The notes: a model not told the origin generated them from the letters alone. DNA of 64,000 bases from Pelagicoccus sp. SDUM812002 (GCF_031127835.1 NZ_JARXHX010000014.1:57997-121996); one strand, 5' to 3'. Shown: positions 35,811 to 45,533, counted from the stretch's first letter. Translations and numbers: made by a program.

Positions 35811-37391
35811 TTATGCAAGCACGAGGAATTTGGCCTCGTGCCAGTTTGCTCCGTCAATCTTGGAGATACCTGCTTTGGCGTTCGCGGCCATGTGCAAAGC
35901 GATTTTGAAGACGAGCTCGGTTGATTCTGGCTGTCCTAGCTTTTCGGCGATGGTGGGTGCATCAAGGGCTTCGCCTTTATTCGCCTCGAGGGTCTCGACG
36001 ATGGCCTTGCCGAGCTCGATTGCGATGCCAGCCGCTTTCTTGCCCGCCTCAACGCCTGGCTGGTGGTAGGCGTTTATGTTAGTCAAGCTTGCGTAGAAGC
36101 CTACGGCGCGTTCGTAAAGGGCGATAAGGTTGGCGACGCTGGCTTCGTTGATTTCGGCAACGGTCAGAGTTATCGATTGGCGGTCCTTTTCAGCTAGGGC
36201 TTCACGGGTTCCTAGGAGGAAACCTTGCAAATAGTCACCGGCGGTGACGCCTGGTTCGACTTCCATCGAAGGCCCGTTGCGGTCCTTGAGTACTTCGATG
36301 AGGGTTGCGAAGAAGTTCGGTACGCCCTCGCGGAGCTGCTGCACGTAAGCGTGTTGATCGGTCGATCCCTTATTTCCGTAAACGGCAATGCCCTGGTTGA
36401 CCACGTTTCCGTCGAGATCGAATTCCTTGCCCAGCGACTCCATGATGAGCTGTTGGAGGTAGCGGGAGAAGAGGAGGAGGCGGTCCTTGTAAGGTAGGAT
36501 GACCATGTCCTTTTCGCCCTTGCCGTTTGTCGCGTAGTACCAAGCTAGAGCGAGCAAGGCAGATGGGTTCTTTTCGATCTCTTTAGCGCGAGTGACCTTG
36601 TCCATGGCCGCTGCTCCGTCGAGAAGGGCTTGGATGTTGAGGCCTTGAAGGGCAGCGGCGACCAGACCTACGGCGCAAAGCACTGAGGTACGTCCGCCGA
36701 CCCAGTCCCACATCTCAAAGCGTTCGAGCCAGCCTTCGTCGATGGCGACTTTATCGAGCTTTGAGTCGACGCCGGTGATGGCCACAGCGTGCTTAGCGAA
36801 GTCGAGTCCCATGTCAGCGTAAGCCTTTTGGGCTTCCAACATGCCGTTACGGGTTTCAGCGGTGCCGCCAGACTTCGAGATGACCAGTGAGATGGTGTTG
36901 CCGAGACGGTCGCCAATGGCGTTTAAGGCGAGGTCCATACCGTCTGGATCGGTATTGTCAAAGAAGTGGACCTGGGCTTTGTCCTCGCTCGGTACGCCGA
37001 GAGCGTGGGCAATGAATTGTGGACCGAGGGCAGAACCTCCGATGCCGATCACGAGCACGTCGGTGAATGTTCCATTGGCGCCCTTGAGTTCGCCGGAATG
37101 AACCTTCGAAGCGAAGGCTTTGATCTTAGCGACACTGGAGTTAATCGTTTCCTTCAGTTCGTCGTTTGGAGCGAGATTTGCGTCGCGTAGCCAGTAGTGG
37201 CCGACCATGCGTCCTTCGTCCGGATTGGCGATGGCGCCTTGCTCCAGCTCGTCCATGGAAGCGAAAGCCTTGGCGAAGGCACCGCGCTGGGAGTCGAAGT
37301 AACCCTCTGGGAGGCCCAGACGGCTGAGATCGAGCGAGAGATCGACTTCAGGAAAACTGAATGTGAGTGCTTTGTATGTATCCCAAGACAT
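35811..37391 (-). CDS. pgi: Glucose-6-phosphate isomerase
   Basis: Interconverts glucose 6-phosphate and fructose 6-phosphate. The 526 residues carry the family signatures [19 protein letters not shown] and [14 protein letters not shown] (sugar-phosphate-binding loops), then [14 protein letters not shown] and the C-terminal [12 protein letters not shown]. The catalytic Glu/His region [21 protein letters not shown] is present. It follows ilvD by 43 bp on the minus strand, possibly in one transcript, and ends at a clear terminator. Confidence 0.95.
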   Translation of the reverse strand: MSWDTYKALTFSFPEVDLSLDLSRLGLPEGYFDSQRGAFAKAFASMDELEQGAIANPDEGRMVGHYWLRDANLAPNDELKETINSSVAKIKAFASKVHSGELKGANGTFTDVLVIGIGGSALGPQFIAHALGVPSEDKAQVHFFDNTDPDGMDLALNAIGDRLGNTISLVISKSGGTAETRNGMLEAQKAYADMGLDFAKHAVAITGVDSKLDKVAIDEGWLERFEMWDWVGGRTSVLCAVGLVAAALQGLNIQALLDGAAAMDKVTRAKEIEKNPSALLALAWYYATNGKGEKDMVILPYKDRLLLFSRYLQQLIMESLGKEFDLDGNVVNQGIAVYGNKGSTDQHAYVQQLREGVPNFFATLIEVLKDRNGPSMEVEPGVTAGDYLQGFLLGTREALAEKDRQSITLTVAEINEASVANLIALYERAVGFYASLTNINAYHQPGVEAGKKAAGIAIELGKAIVETLEANKGEALDAPTIAEKLGQPESTELVFKIALHMAANAKAGISKIDGANWHEAKFLVLA

Positions 37392-37434
37392 TGTGAGAGG
37401 TGTTTAGGTGGTTGGAAATTTAGCAGTTGGAGAC

Positions 37435-39129
37435 CTAAAGGTTCTTGTCGGTGACCGCCCCTTCGGAAGCGGATGCGGCAAGAGCGGCGAACTTGCCGAG
37501 GACGCCACGCTTTTCACCAGGTCCTTTGGGAACGTAAGATGCCATGCGAGCGTCGAACTCGTCTTGCGGGATATTGAGCGAAATGGTGTTCTTGATCGCG
37601 TCGATCTCGATTTCATCGCCGGTTTTAACGATACCGATGGGGCCGCCGCAGGCTGCTTCTGGAGTGATGTGGCCCACGTCGAAGCCGTGGCTGCCGCCTG
37701 AGAATCGTCCGTCAGTGATGAGTGCAACTTCCTTGATGAGGCCGCGTCCGGCGACGGCGGAAGTTGGAGAGAGCATTTCACGCATGCCGGGCCCGCCGAC
37801 GGGTCCTTCGTTGCGGATGACGACTACATCTCCCGCAACCACGTCTCCACGAAGGATTCCTTGGAGCGAGTCTTCCTCGTTTTCGTAGACTTTGGCGGTG
37901 CCTTTGAAGTAGAGACCTTCCTTGCCCGTGATCTTCCCAACGGCTCCGGTAGGGGCGAGGTTGCCGCGTAGGACGCGTAGGTGGGAGGTCGCCTTAATTG
38001 GGTTGTCCCAATCGCGGATGATGTCTTGGTCCTTCGGATACGGTTGAACGCCTTCGAGATTTTCCGCGATCGTCTTGCCTGTCACCGTCATGCAAGTTCC
38101 GTCGAGTAGCCCGCGATCGAGCAGGATCTTCATCATTGGCTGAATACCGCCGATGCGGATGAGGTGGGACATGTTGTACTTACCGAACGGCTTTACATCC
38201 GCGAGGAGTGGGATCTGTTCGCCGAGGCGTTCGAAGTCATCGATGCTGAGTTCGACATCCGCAGCGTGAGCGATGGCCAGTAGGTGAAGAATAATGTTGG
38301 TAGAGCCGCCGAGGGCGATGCAGGTTTTGATGGCGTTTTCGAAGGACGCCTTTGTCATGATGTCTCGAGGCTTGAGGTCGATCTCAAGGAGCTTGGCGAC
38401 TTGCTGGCCTGCGTTGAAACAGTCTTCGCGTTTGTCCTTGCTGACCGCGAGCTGGGCCGAGGATCCGGGCAGGGACATGCCTAGGGCTTCGATGGCTGTA
38501 GCCATTGAATTTGCCGTGTACATGCCGCCGCAGGATCCGGCGCCGGGGATGGCCTTGCACTCGATTTCCTTAAGCTCTTCGCCATCTATTTCACCCTTGG
38601 CGTGTCGGCCGACTGCTTCGAAAATAGACACGATGTCGATCGGCTTATCCTTGTGCAGCCCAGGTAGGATGGAACCTCCGTAGACGAAGATGGAAGGGCG
38701 ATTGAGGCGGGCGAGGGCGATCATGCAGCCGGGCATGTTCTTGTCGCAGCCGCCGATGGCGACTACCCCGTCGATACTTTCGCCGGCGACCACTGTCTCG
38801 ATGGAGTCGGCGATAACTTCGCGGGAGACGAGGCTGTAACGCATGCCTTTGGTCCCCATCGAAATACCATCGGAAATAGTGATGGTAGAGAAGTTGACTG
38901 GCTTTGCTCCACCTGCGTCGGCCCCCTTGGTCGCGTGCTCGGCGAGCTCGTCGATGTGCATGTTGCACGGAGTGAGGTCACTTCCGGTGGAAGCGATTCC
39001 GATTTGCGGCTTCTGGAAATCCTCGTCGGTAAATCCCACTGCACGCAGCATGGAGCGGGCAGGGGCGCGGTCGTTGCCGTCAACGAGCGCGGATGAGTGA
39101 GGGCGGTTGGTTTTTGGTTGGTCGCTCAA
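37435..39129 (-). CDS. ilvD: Dihydroxy-acid dehydratase
   Basis: Third common step of valine/isoleucine synthesis: dehydration of dihydroxy-acids to 2-keto acids with an Fe-S cluster. Cluster and active-site motifs are IGGCDKNMPGC, GAGSCGGMYTANSMATA and the C-terminal TDGRFSGGSHGFDVGHI with the catalytic Ser. The frame is open upstream to 39372, but the first 81 codons do not look like IlvD and would overlap the divergent scpB gene. The TTG at 39129 (start LSDQPKTNRPHSS) gives 564 residues, the usual length. The 154-bp gap to scpB then holds divergent promoters. Confidence 0.93.
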   Translation of the reverse strand: MSDQPKTNRPHSSALVDGNDRAPARSMLRAVGFTDEDFQKPQIGIASTGSDLTPCNMHIDELAEHATKGADAGGAKPVNFSTITISDGISMGTKGMRYSLVSREVIADSIETVVAGESIDGVVAIGGCDKNMPGCMIALARLNRPSIFVYGGSILPGLHKDKPIDIVSIFEAVGRHAKGEIDGEELKEIECKAIPGAGSCGGMYTANSMATAIEALGMSLPGSSAQLAVSKDKREDCFNAGQQVAKLLEIDLKPRDIMTKASFENAIKTCIALGGSTNIILHLLAIAHAADVELSIDDFERLGEQIPLLADVKPFGKYNMSHLIRIGGIQPMMKILLDRGLLDGTCMTVTGKTIAENLEGVQPYPKDQDIIRDWDNPIKATSHLRVLRGNLAPTGAVGKITGKEGLYFKGTAKVYENEEDSLQGILRGDVVAGDVVVIRNEGPVGGPGMREMLSPTSAVAGRGLIKEVALITDGRFSGGSHGFDVGHITPEAACGGPIGIVKTGDEIEIDAIKNTISLNIPQDEFDARMASYVPKGPGEKRGVLGKFAALAASASEGAVTDKNL

Positions 39130-39283
39130 GTGGGTTTTGGTTGAGAAAGTTTGATTTGCCTTCTTCCGCTTAGACCGTAGCGGTCTCTGCAGAAAAAAGA
39201 GAACCTTTACATCAGAGGGCCGGATTGCGATCAAGTTATACTTTGGCCCAAATTCAGCGACGATTTTCCCTCCTTCCCAACCC

Positions 39284-40201
39284 ATGGCATTCAGCTTAGA
39301 TAGAGTTTTAAAAGCCCTCCTTTTTGGCGCGTCCGGACCTTTGAGCGTCAAGGATATCCAGGGTGTGTTCACAAAGTACCATGCGGAACGGGAAATTCCT
39401 GAAGGCGAAGAAGTAGAAGAGAATCCGGACTACGAAGAACCGGAGCAACCGTTTTTGCCGGGCGACGGAATGCCCACTACCGAAGTACCTGATCTCGTGA
39501 CCGCAACCCAGATCCGCGAATCCATGGATCGGATCGCCGCGGAGATGATCGACAAGGACGAGGTTTATCGGCTGATCGAGCGCCCGAGCGGATTCTTGAT
39601 GGTGACCTCTCCTACCGTTGGCGAATGGATTAGTTTGTTACGTGACGAACCGCGTCCGATAAAGCTCAACCAGTCTGCTCTCGAGACCTTGGCTGTGATC
39701 GCCTATCGTCAACCGGTAGTGCGAGCAGAGATAGAGAAAATCCGTGGTGTGTCGATCGATTCTCCGCTCAGCAAGTTGCTTGAGCGGGAGTTCGTTCAAG
39801 TAGTGGGCCGAGCGGATTTGCCCGGCCGGCCTATTCAATACGGCACCACTGAAGCGTTTTTGGAATTCGTGGGGATTCGCTCTATCGAGGAACTTCCCGC
39901 TTCTGACGTGCTCTCGCCCGGTCAGCTTGATGAGTGGTTGCATGAAGTATCCAAGCAGCAGGAAATGACCGAAAAGGAAATGGGCCTGCCGGAAGGAGAA
40001 AAAAAGGAGTCTGGCGATTTGCCAACTGAGTCGGATTCGGAGAAATCTGAAAGTAGCGAAAGCGCATCCGAAGAATCTGCTTTCGGAGATCCGAATTCCG
40101 CGCCAACGGATGATGTTCTGGACCCGGAGGACGCTGAAACCGAAGAATTACCTGTTGAATCGGAGGGGGAACCCGCCGAGGAAGAAAAGCCTACTGAGTA
40201 G
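39284..40201 (+). CDS. scpB: Segregation and condensation protein B
   Basis: Dimeric winged-helix partner of ScpA in the SMC condensin. Family features: RVLKALLFGASGPLSVKDI at the N-terminus, then NQSALETLAVIAYRQPVVRAEIEKIRGV and the second winged helix RPIQYGTTEAFLEFVGI. The protein has 305 residues, longer than usual, because of an acidic insert after the first helices (about 38-65, with EEVEENPDYEEPEQP) and a long Glu/Ser-rich C-terminal tail (about residues 235-305), probably disordered. pheA starts one base after its stop, so the two are co-translated from one message. scpA is encoded 21 kb away. Confidence 0.92.
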   Translation: MAFSLDRVLKALLFGASGPLSVKDIQGVFTKYHAEREIPEGEEVEENPDYEEPEQPFLPGDGMPTTEVPDLVTATQIRESMDRIAAEMIDKDEVYRLIERPSGFLMVTSPTVGEWISLLRDEPRPIKLNQSALETLAVIAYRQPVVRAEIEKIRGVSIDSPLSKLLEREFVQVVGRADLPGRPIQYGTTEAFLEFVGIRSIEELPASDVLSPGQLDEWLHEVSKQQEMTEKEMGLPEGEKKESGDLPTESDSEKSESSESASEESAFGDPNSAPTDDVLDPEDAETEELPVESEGEPAEEEKPTE

Positions 40202-40202
40202 T

Positions 40203-41270
40203 ATGGATCTGGATACGCTAAGAAAGAAAATCGACGAGATCGACCAAGAGGTTCTCAAGCTTCTCAATGAACGGGTTCGCACGGCTGCCGAAATCGGGCA
40301 TGTCAAGCGCCTCGAAGGCTCTCCAATCTATGTCGCGAGTCGTGAAGAGCAGGTGCTCCGAAAGCTTGGTACCTTGAACCAAGGTCCGCTCAGCGACGAA
40401 GCGATCCGCGCGATCTATCGTGAAATCATGTCGGCGGCCATCGCTTTGGAGAAGCCGATGAGCATCGCATACCTCGGACCTGAGGCCACGTACACGCACC
40501 AAGCTGCTCTCAAAAAGTTTGGAGCGAGTATCGAGTACATCGCCGCGCCTGCCATTCCGGATGTCTTCCATCTAGTAGCCAAGGGAGAGGCGGACCACGG
40601 AGTGATTCCGATAGAAAACTCCACGGAAGGTGCGGTGTCGCATTCGATGGACATGTTTTTCGAGTCGGACCTTAAGATTTGCGCCCAGATTTTTACCCCC
40701 ATCTCCCACAGCTTGATTTCGCGGTCTCAACCAAACGAGGTCGAGAGGGTTTATTCCAAGGATCAAGCGATCGGACAGTGCCGCAAGTGGTTGCATGCCC
40801 ACTTGCCGAATGCGTCCTTACACGCTTGCGACAGCACAACCAAAGCTGTACAAATCGCCAAGGAAGATCCGAAGGCAGCAGCAATCGCCTCTATATTGGC
40901 TTCCGATCTATATGGCGTACCTGTAGTGGCTGAGGGAATACAGGACCGACTGGACAATACGACACGCTTTCTCGTGATCGGAAAGGAGTCCAGTGGGTAT
41001 GCTGCGGGAGTCGAATTCAAAACTAGCTTCCTGATTTCAGTGGACCATACGGTGGGTGCACTAGAGAAAGCGCTTCGAGTATTCTCTTCGCGCGGGTTGA
41101 ATTTAAGCAAAATTGAGTCCCGTCCAAGCGGTAAGACCGCTTGGGAGTACTGCTTCTTCTTGGACGTGCTAGGTCACTTCGAAGAGCCTCCGGTTGCGGA
41201 TGCGGTCAAAGAGCTCCGAGAGTTCTGCCCGTTCGTCAAATGGTTGGGTAGCTATCCGAATGCGAAGTAG
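40203..41270 (+). CDS. pheA: Bifunctional chorismate mutase / prephenate dehydratase
   Basis: Converts chorismate to prephenate and on to phenylpyruvate for phenylalanine. From the ATG at 40203 it has 355 residues: an AroQ-type mutase helix bundle (MDLDTLRKKIDEIDQEVLKLL), the dehydratase domain (AYLGPEATYTHQAALKKFG, PIENSTEGAVSHSMDMF, and the catalytic TRF in DNTTRFLVIG) and a C-terminal ACT domain (VGALEKALRVFSSRGLNLSKI then ESRPSG) for feedback control by phenylalanine. The frame extends upstream inside scpB, but this ATG one base after the scpB stop fits the family start exactly. Confidence 0.95.
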   Translation: MDLDTLRKKIDEIDQEVLKLLNERVRTAAEIGHVKRLEGSPIYVASREEQVLRKLGTLNQGPLSDEAIRAIYREIMSAAIALEKPMSIAYLGPEATYTHQAALKKFGASIEYIAAPAIPDVFHLVAKGEADHGVIPIENSTEGAVSHSMDMFFESDLKICAQIFTPISHSLISRSQPNEVERVYSKDQAIGQCRKWLHAHLPNASLHACDSTTKAVQIAKEDPKAAAIASILASDLYGVPVVAEGIQDRLDNTTRFLVIGKESSGYAAGVEFKTSFLISVDHTVGALEKALRVFSSRGLNLSKIESRPSGKTAWEYCFFLDVLGHFEEPPVADAVKELREFCPFVKWLGSYPNAK

Positions 41271-41346
41271 ATGAGGTGCGCCGGGTAATCCGTCCTTCGA
41301 CGAGTTCGGGATTGTAGTCTTCACAGGAATACGCAACCTCTGACCT

Positions 41347-42381
41347 ATGAAGATGCTCAAGGTTGGTGTAATAGGAGCAGGAGCGAATACCCGTCTGCGT
41401 CACATTCCGGGTTTTAGGGCGATCGAAGGCGTCAGCATTGAGGTCGTTTGTAACCGGAGCGAAGGTTCTTCGCGATCGGTAGCGGAGGCGTTTGATATTC
41501 CTCGAATCGCTACGGATTGGAAGGAAGTCGTAGCCGATCCGGAAATCGATGCCGTTTGTATTGGCACGTGGCCTTACCTGCACGCGGAGATTTCCATCGC
41601 GGCTTTAAAAGCGGGCAAACACGTCCTCACCGAGGCACGCATGGCCATGAACACCGAAGAAGGGGAAGCAATGGTGGAAGCGTCTTTAAACCGGCCTGAA
41701 CTGGTTGCTCAGGTCGTACCGTCTCCGTTCACACTCAAATGGGACGCGACGATTCGGAAGATTTTGGCATCTGAGGAATTGGGTGATTTACGAGAGATCT
41801 CGTTTGCTAAATCCTTGGCTATGAATGTAGACAGCAAGGCTCCGCTAAACTGGAGGCAAGACCGGTCGTTAAGCGGCAACAACACGTTGATGCTCGGAAT
41901 CTATTACGAGGTGGTGCAGCGTTGGCTCGGAGTGGAGCCGGAGCGCTTGCTGGCGAATGGCGCTGTATTCACGAATCAAAGACGCAAGGGGGCCGATGGG
42001 GATTTGGTTAATATAGAGATTCCGGAAACGATTGACGTAATCGCCGAATACGAAAGTGGCCTGCGTTTGGTGGGTCGCATGACGGGCTTGGAACTTGGTT
42101 CGGGCAGTGACGGCTACGTGATCTCAGGCAGTAAAGGTACGCTACGGTTAGACCTGAAGACAGGTAAACTGCATAAGGCTCTGCTCGGTGCAAAGGAAAT
42201 TGAGATCGAGCCGAAGGCAGAAGATGTCGCTGACTGGAACGTCGAAGCGGACTTCGTGAAAAGTATTCGTGAAGGAGCTCCGATTGAGCTGACTAATTTT
42301 GAAGACGGCCTAGCCTATATGCGGTTCACCGACGCTGCAATTCAGTCCCTACGAAAAGACTCCGTTTGGGTGAGTCTGTAG
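41347..42381 (+). CDS. Gfo/Idh/MocA-family NAD(P)-dependent oxidoreductase
   Basis: A 344-residue two-domain oxidoreductase. The Rossmann motif is VGVIGAGANTRLRHIPGF. The conserved EKP of the family, whose Lys is usually catalytic, reads LTEARMAMN here, so Lys is replaced by Arg. The C-terminal beta-sheet domain follows (NNTLMLGIYYEVVQRWLG, GSDGYVISGSKGTLRLD). Substrates of the family are sugars, inositols and related compounds; the specific one cannot be predicted, and the altered motif leaves the chemistry open. It lies 76 bp after pheA on the same strand. Confidence 0.85.
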   Translation: MKMLKVGVIGAGANTRLRHIPGFRAIEGVSIEVVCNRSEGSSRSVAEAFDIPRIATDWKEVVADPEIDAVCIGTWPYLHAEISIAALKAGKHVLTEARMAMNTEEGEAMVEASLNRPELVAQVVPSPFTLKWDATIRKILASEELGDLREISFAKSLAMNVDSKAPLNWRQDRSLSGNNTLMLGIYYEVVQRWLGVEPERLLANGAVFTNQRRKGADGDLVNIEIPETIDVIAEYESGLRLVGRMTGLELGSGSDGYVISGSKGTLRLDLKTGKLHKALLGAKEIEIEPKAEDVADWNVEADFVKSIREGAPIELTNFEDGLAYMRFTDAAIQSLRKDSVWVSL

Positions 42382-42417
42382 TTGATCGTTTGTGACAGCT
42401 TGATGAGCTAGTCCGCT

Positions 42418-42855
42418 CTACTCTTCGTTCTCCCCGGAAAGTTCGGGAATTAGGTATGGATTGTCAACGTCCTCGGCTACCCCCATATTGTCGGGTGTTG
42501 CGTTGAAATCGAAGCGAATGATGTCGACGGTACTGCTGCTGAGAGAAGGCTTTTTTAGAACAACGGAGAGCCGTATCTCTTCGAGCAGTTTCTTTTGATG
42601 GCGGGCGTATGTCAGGTCTTCGAGAGGTCCGTATAAGTAAGTGAGAAGCTCATGCTTGTACCGGATATACCATCCTTCGTCGGACAGCCCGTATTGGGTG
42701 ACATCAATGCCGGGATAGGTTTCGTTGAACTTCTGTTGGGAAAAGCGCGCCCCGTCGGCGATGGCTTCGACCGGATAAACGATGATTCGCTCCTGCTGTG
42801 CTTGTGCGATACAGGCGGCTGCGATTGCTATACCGATTGCGATAAGGGTTTTCAT
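42418..42855 (-). CDS. Small exported protein of unknown function
   Basis: A 145-residue protein with a clear signal peptide (about 1-19, ending IAQA-QQ). The mature part begins ERIIVYPVEAIADGARFSQQ and ends in an acidic tail (PELSGENEE). Its central region is mixed alpha/beta with several Tyr residues (GWYIRYKHELLTYLYG). I do not recognise a family. It starts 17 bp after the GQQ-repeat protein gene, so it is the third gene of that operon and probably acts with it in the periplasm or at the cell surface. Confidence 0.65.
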   Translation of the reverse strand: MKTLIAIGIAIAAACIAQAQQERIIVYPVEAIADGARFSQQKFNETYPGIDVTQYGLSDEGWYIRYKHELLTYLYGPLEDLTYARHQKKLLEEIRLSVVLKKPSLSSSTVDIIRFDFNATPDNMGVAEDVDNPYLIPELSGENEE

Positions 42856-42872
42856 GAAGTGTGAATCTAATA

Positions 42873-43784
42873 TTAGAGATTTGAGGGTACGCCTACGTCG
42901 TCAATAGTGCCGGTGCCACGTTTGCTACCGGAGGACCCGCCGATGTCTTCGGGCATGGCCTGTCCGTCGCTTTCGGATGACGACTCTTGCTGTCCGCTAG
43001 AACCCTGACGTGCTTTTCGGCTCGATTGGTTCTCGGCGGTTTCGCTCGATTCTCCGCTCTCGCCCCCTTCGCCATCTTGAGAAGCAAGTTCGCCATTAGG
43101 GTCTATTTGTTCGCCTTCGCTGCCGATGGATTGTTCCTCGGGAGGTGGTGGCATTTGGCTGGATAAACTCCCCGTCTGACCTTGTTGTCCCTGCTGACCT
43201 TGCTGACCCTGCTGACCTTGTTGTCCCTGCTGCCCTTGCTGTCCCTGCTGACCTTGTTGACCCTGCTGACCTTGTTGACCCTGCTGACCTTGCTGACCCT
43301 GCTGACCTTGTTGACCCTGCTGCCCTTGCTGTCCTTGTTGACCTTGTTGACCTTGCTGTCCCTGTTGGCCTTGTTGACCTTGGCTTTGGGATGGAGGAGG
43401 CGGGAACGGGCTGCTCTGTCCACCGCTTTGTCCTCCTCCGCCGCCACCGCCCATGATTGGCGGCATTCCGGAGCTTCCGCCAGCAGCTTGGGCTACGGCG
43501 CCGGCCATTCCGCCGGGCATGTTCATTGGGTTGCCGTTGATGCCAGGAATATTCGTCTGAACATCGATGGGCGGGAGTCGCGATTCGTTGACAGGCGTGA
43601 TGCTGCCGCCGAGAGGAGAGTTGTTGCCCTGAATCTTGCCGCCGTTAGAGCTCGCTCCGTTTTGCACGGCGTCGTAGATCGATGGGTCTGGGTTGATCTG
43701 GGCAGGGGCCGAAGCAATTACGCCCATGCCTATCGCGATAGAGATAAGTTCTAGGCGGCGAAGGTAAGTGTGCGAGTGAGCCAT
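42873..43784 (-). CDS. Exported low-complexity protein with (GQQ)22 repeat
   Basis: From the ATG at 43784 it has 303 residues (a TTG at 43808 would add 8). A hydrophobic leader (LELISIAIGMGVIASAPAQ) suggests export. The mature part has no globular look: an Asn/Gly/Pro-rich segment, a Gly stretch, PPPPSQSQ, then 22 Gly-Gln-Gln units, MPPPPEEQ and a Ser/Glu/Gly-rich tail. No anchor is seen. It lies 39 bp after the TPR-PEGA gene and 17 bp before the small exported protein gene. Such tracts are often flexible spacers or phase-separating segments. The composition also allows a surface-matrix role; this is inference only. Confidence 0.7.
   Translation of the reverse strand: MAHSHTYLRRLELISIAIGMGVIASAPAQINPDPSIYDAVQNGASSNGGKIQGNNSPLGGSITPVNESRLPPIDVQTNIPGINGNPMNMPGGMAGAVAQAAGGSSGMPPIMGGGGGGGQSGGQSSPFPPPPSQSQGQQGQQGQQGQQGQQGQQGQQGQQGQQGQQGQQGQQGQQGQQGQQGQQGQQGQQGQQGQQGQQGQQGQTGSLSSQMPPPPEEQSIGSEGEQIDPNGELASQDGEGGESGESSETAENQSSRKARQGSSGQQESSSESDGQAMPEDIGGSSGSKRGTGTIDDVGVPSNL
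43182..43379 (-). repeat. Tandem 9-bp coding repeat, 22 units
   Basis: 198 bp of nine-base units encoding Gly-Gln-Gln on the minus strand. Units vary at synonymous positions (GGT/GGA, CAA/CAG), so the amino-acid pattern is kept while the DNA has drifted. Copy number may change by replication slippage, always in steps of three residues without frameshift. Confidence 0.95.
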
Positions 43785-43823
43785 GGCTGGGGTGGTTAGC
43801 GGTTTCAAGTAATTGGTAAACTT

Positions 43824-45533
43824 CTAGTAATCGTTCTTAACGTTAGCGGATACGGTGATGGGGTCTTGGCTCATGCCACCTCTGATTTGGATACCAAAAC
43901 GTACGTCCTGATATCCTTTCTTGCGGCCGATGATGAAATATCTGCCGGGCAGTAGATCCACAGTAGTAGTGTCGAATTTTTCCGGTTTACGCATAGATGG
44001 CCCCTGCACGCTTACCCATGTCGATCCGTCGGAAACGAGGGTCACGGACACAGGCTGACTTTGCAGTTGTAGGAACTTGCGAAGGCGATCTCCCTCCTCG
44101 GTCAAAGGAAGGTACTCTGGTTTGGACTTCATCGCTTCGTCGAAAGTGCGGATCGCGAGCTGAAATTCGGTGCGTTGAGCTTCAGTCGTAGCTACTTCAA
44201 GCAAGGTTTCGTAGCGGAGAATGCTGCGAATCATCCTGCCGGTGCGGAGGAGACCGTCTTTGGCTTCCTTGAGGTCCGGCTCCATTTGCACAAGCTCTTG
44301 GTAAAGGTCGCGAGCGCTTCTCCAATCGAACACCCGTTCGAACTCGTATGCTTGAGTTATCCTGGTGACGATATCGTTTTGACGCTTCTCGGCGACCGCT
44401 CGTTCGATGGCCGCTTCGATATCGGTTCGTTCAGGGAAAATCTCGAGAGCGGTTTGGTAGTTGACGATAGCGTCTTGGAAGCGCGATTCGCCTATCGCGG
44501 TTTGGGCTGCAGAGTAGGCGGCAGTGAAGTCTCGCTCGGAGATCTTGCGGCGTACGCGAGAGACGCCAGATTGAGCTTTCGCCGAGCCCGAGTCGATGGA
44601 GGCTGCTTGCTGATAGAAGCCGAGAGCTGATTCTAGCTGTCCTTCGTCTTCATTGGTTTTTGCGGATTGCAATGCAGCGAATACCTTGTCCGCTACGCGA
44701 GAACGCTCGAGTTGCTTGAGAGCCTCGTCGTTGGTAGGATCGAGTTCGAGCACTTTAGTAAACGCTTCTACGGCCTCTTCGCTCTTACCCTGGGCGATAA
44801 AGCGATTTCCCTCGGCAGCGTTGCTGCTGATGAAATTCTGCTTCGCTTTGGTAACTGCATCCAGAGAAGATGAAGCTTCCTCCATGCGTTGGAGCGCGAG
44901 GGTAAAGCTTCCGGAATCGAGGAACTTCTTACCTTCGGAAGCGAGTCCGAAGGCAGATTCGAAGCTTTCCTCGTCGAGGTGCTTGACGATTTCAAGCTCG
45001 CCGGAACGGACAAGGAAATCGTCGTAGAGGCCGCGGGCCCGTTGCTTGTTTTCAACTTCCGAGGTAAAATCTTCGATTAGGGAGTCGACGCTGTTGTACT
45101 GGGCGATGGCCCTGGCGAAGCGATTCTTAGACATTAGGTCGTCCGCTTCGATTTTCTCCTTCTCGATATTGATGAGCTTTTGGCGGAGTACTTCGTTACC
45201 GGTGATCGGCATTTGCCGCGCGGCCTCGAGCTTGCGGTCCACGGAATCCTTAACTCCTTGGGCGCGTGAGACACTTTCGAACGCGCGGCGCGGGTCGGTC
45301 TCCGAGGCACCTGCCGCCGCGATTTGCTCAGGCGTTGCGGTGGGTGGCGTGTAGAAGAATAAGAAGTAACTTATGACACCGATACCCACAACTAGCAGAG
45401 CCACGATCGCGCCGCCCAAGTAGGCCTTTACCGCGGGTTTGGAGTTTGCTCCGAGATCGTCTTCTTCGGGGTTCCAGTGTATAACCTTATGTTTCTTGGG
45501 CGTCTGTTGAGAGGGATCTTGGAGATCTGCCAT
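43824..45533 (-). CDS. Membrane-anchored TPR protein with C-terminal PEGA-like domain
   Basis: From the ATG at 45533, which has an AGAAGGAG ribosome site 9 bases upstream, it has 569 residues. A cytoplasmic N-terminus (about 1-38) precedes one membrane segment (VKAYLGGAIVALLVVGIGVISYFLFFY). Then come helical TPR-like repeats (LELDPTNDEALKQLERSRVADKVFAAL, ALEIFPERTDIEAAIERAVAE) and a final PEGA-like beta domain (VDLLPGRYFIIGRKKGYQDVRF). The TPR part is thus on the periplasmic side. It heads an operon with the GQQ-repeat and small exported proteins. A protein-scaffold role at the envelope fits, but no specific process is known. Confidence 0.78.
   Translation of the reverse strand: MADLQDPSQQTPKKHKVIHWNPEEDDLGANSKPAVKAYLGGAIVALLVVGIGVISYFLFFYTPPTATPEQIAAAGASETDPRRAFESVSRAQGVKDSVDRKLEAARQMPITGNEVLRQKLINIEKEKIEADDLMSKNRFARAIAQYNSVDSLIEDFTSEVENKQRARGLYDDFLVRSGELEIVKHLDEESFESAFGLASEGKKFLDSGSFTLALQRMEEASSSLDAVTKAKQNFISSNAAEGNRFIAQGKSEEAVEAFTKVLELDPTNDEALKQLERSRVADKVFAALQSAKTNEDEGQLESALGFYQQAASIDSGSAKAQSGVSRVRRKISERDFTAAYSAAQTAIGESRFQDAIVNYQTALEIFPERTDIEAAIERAVAEKRQNDIVTRITQAYEFERVFDWRSARDLYQELVQMEPDLKEAKDGLLRTGRMIRSILRYETLLEVATTEAQRTEFQLAIRTFDEAMKSKPEYLPLTEEGDRLRKFLQLQSQPVSVTLVSDGSTWVSVQGPSMRKPEKFDTTTVDLLPGRYFIIGRKKGYQDVRFGIQIRGGMSQDPITVSANVKNDY

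Noticed and set aside
39130..39372. N-terminal extension of IlvD
   Set aside because: The 81 extra codons are unlike IlvD and would overlap the divergent scpB start; the TTG at 39129 gives the normal length.
43182..43379. CRISPR-like array
   Set aside because: Units are 9 bp with no spacers, fully in frame within a gene; no cas genes in the window.
43182..43754. Leucine-rich repeat-like frame on the plus strand
   Set aside because: Translation of the opposite strand of the GQQ repeat; no start context, and the repeat is explained by the minus-strand gene.
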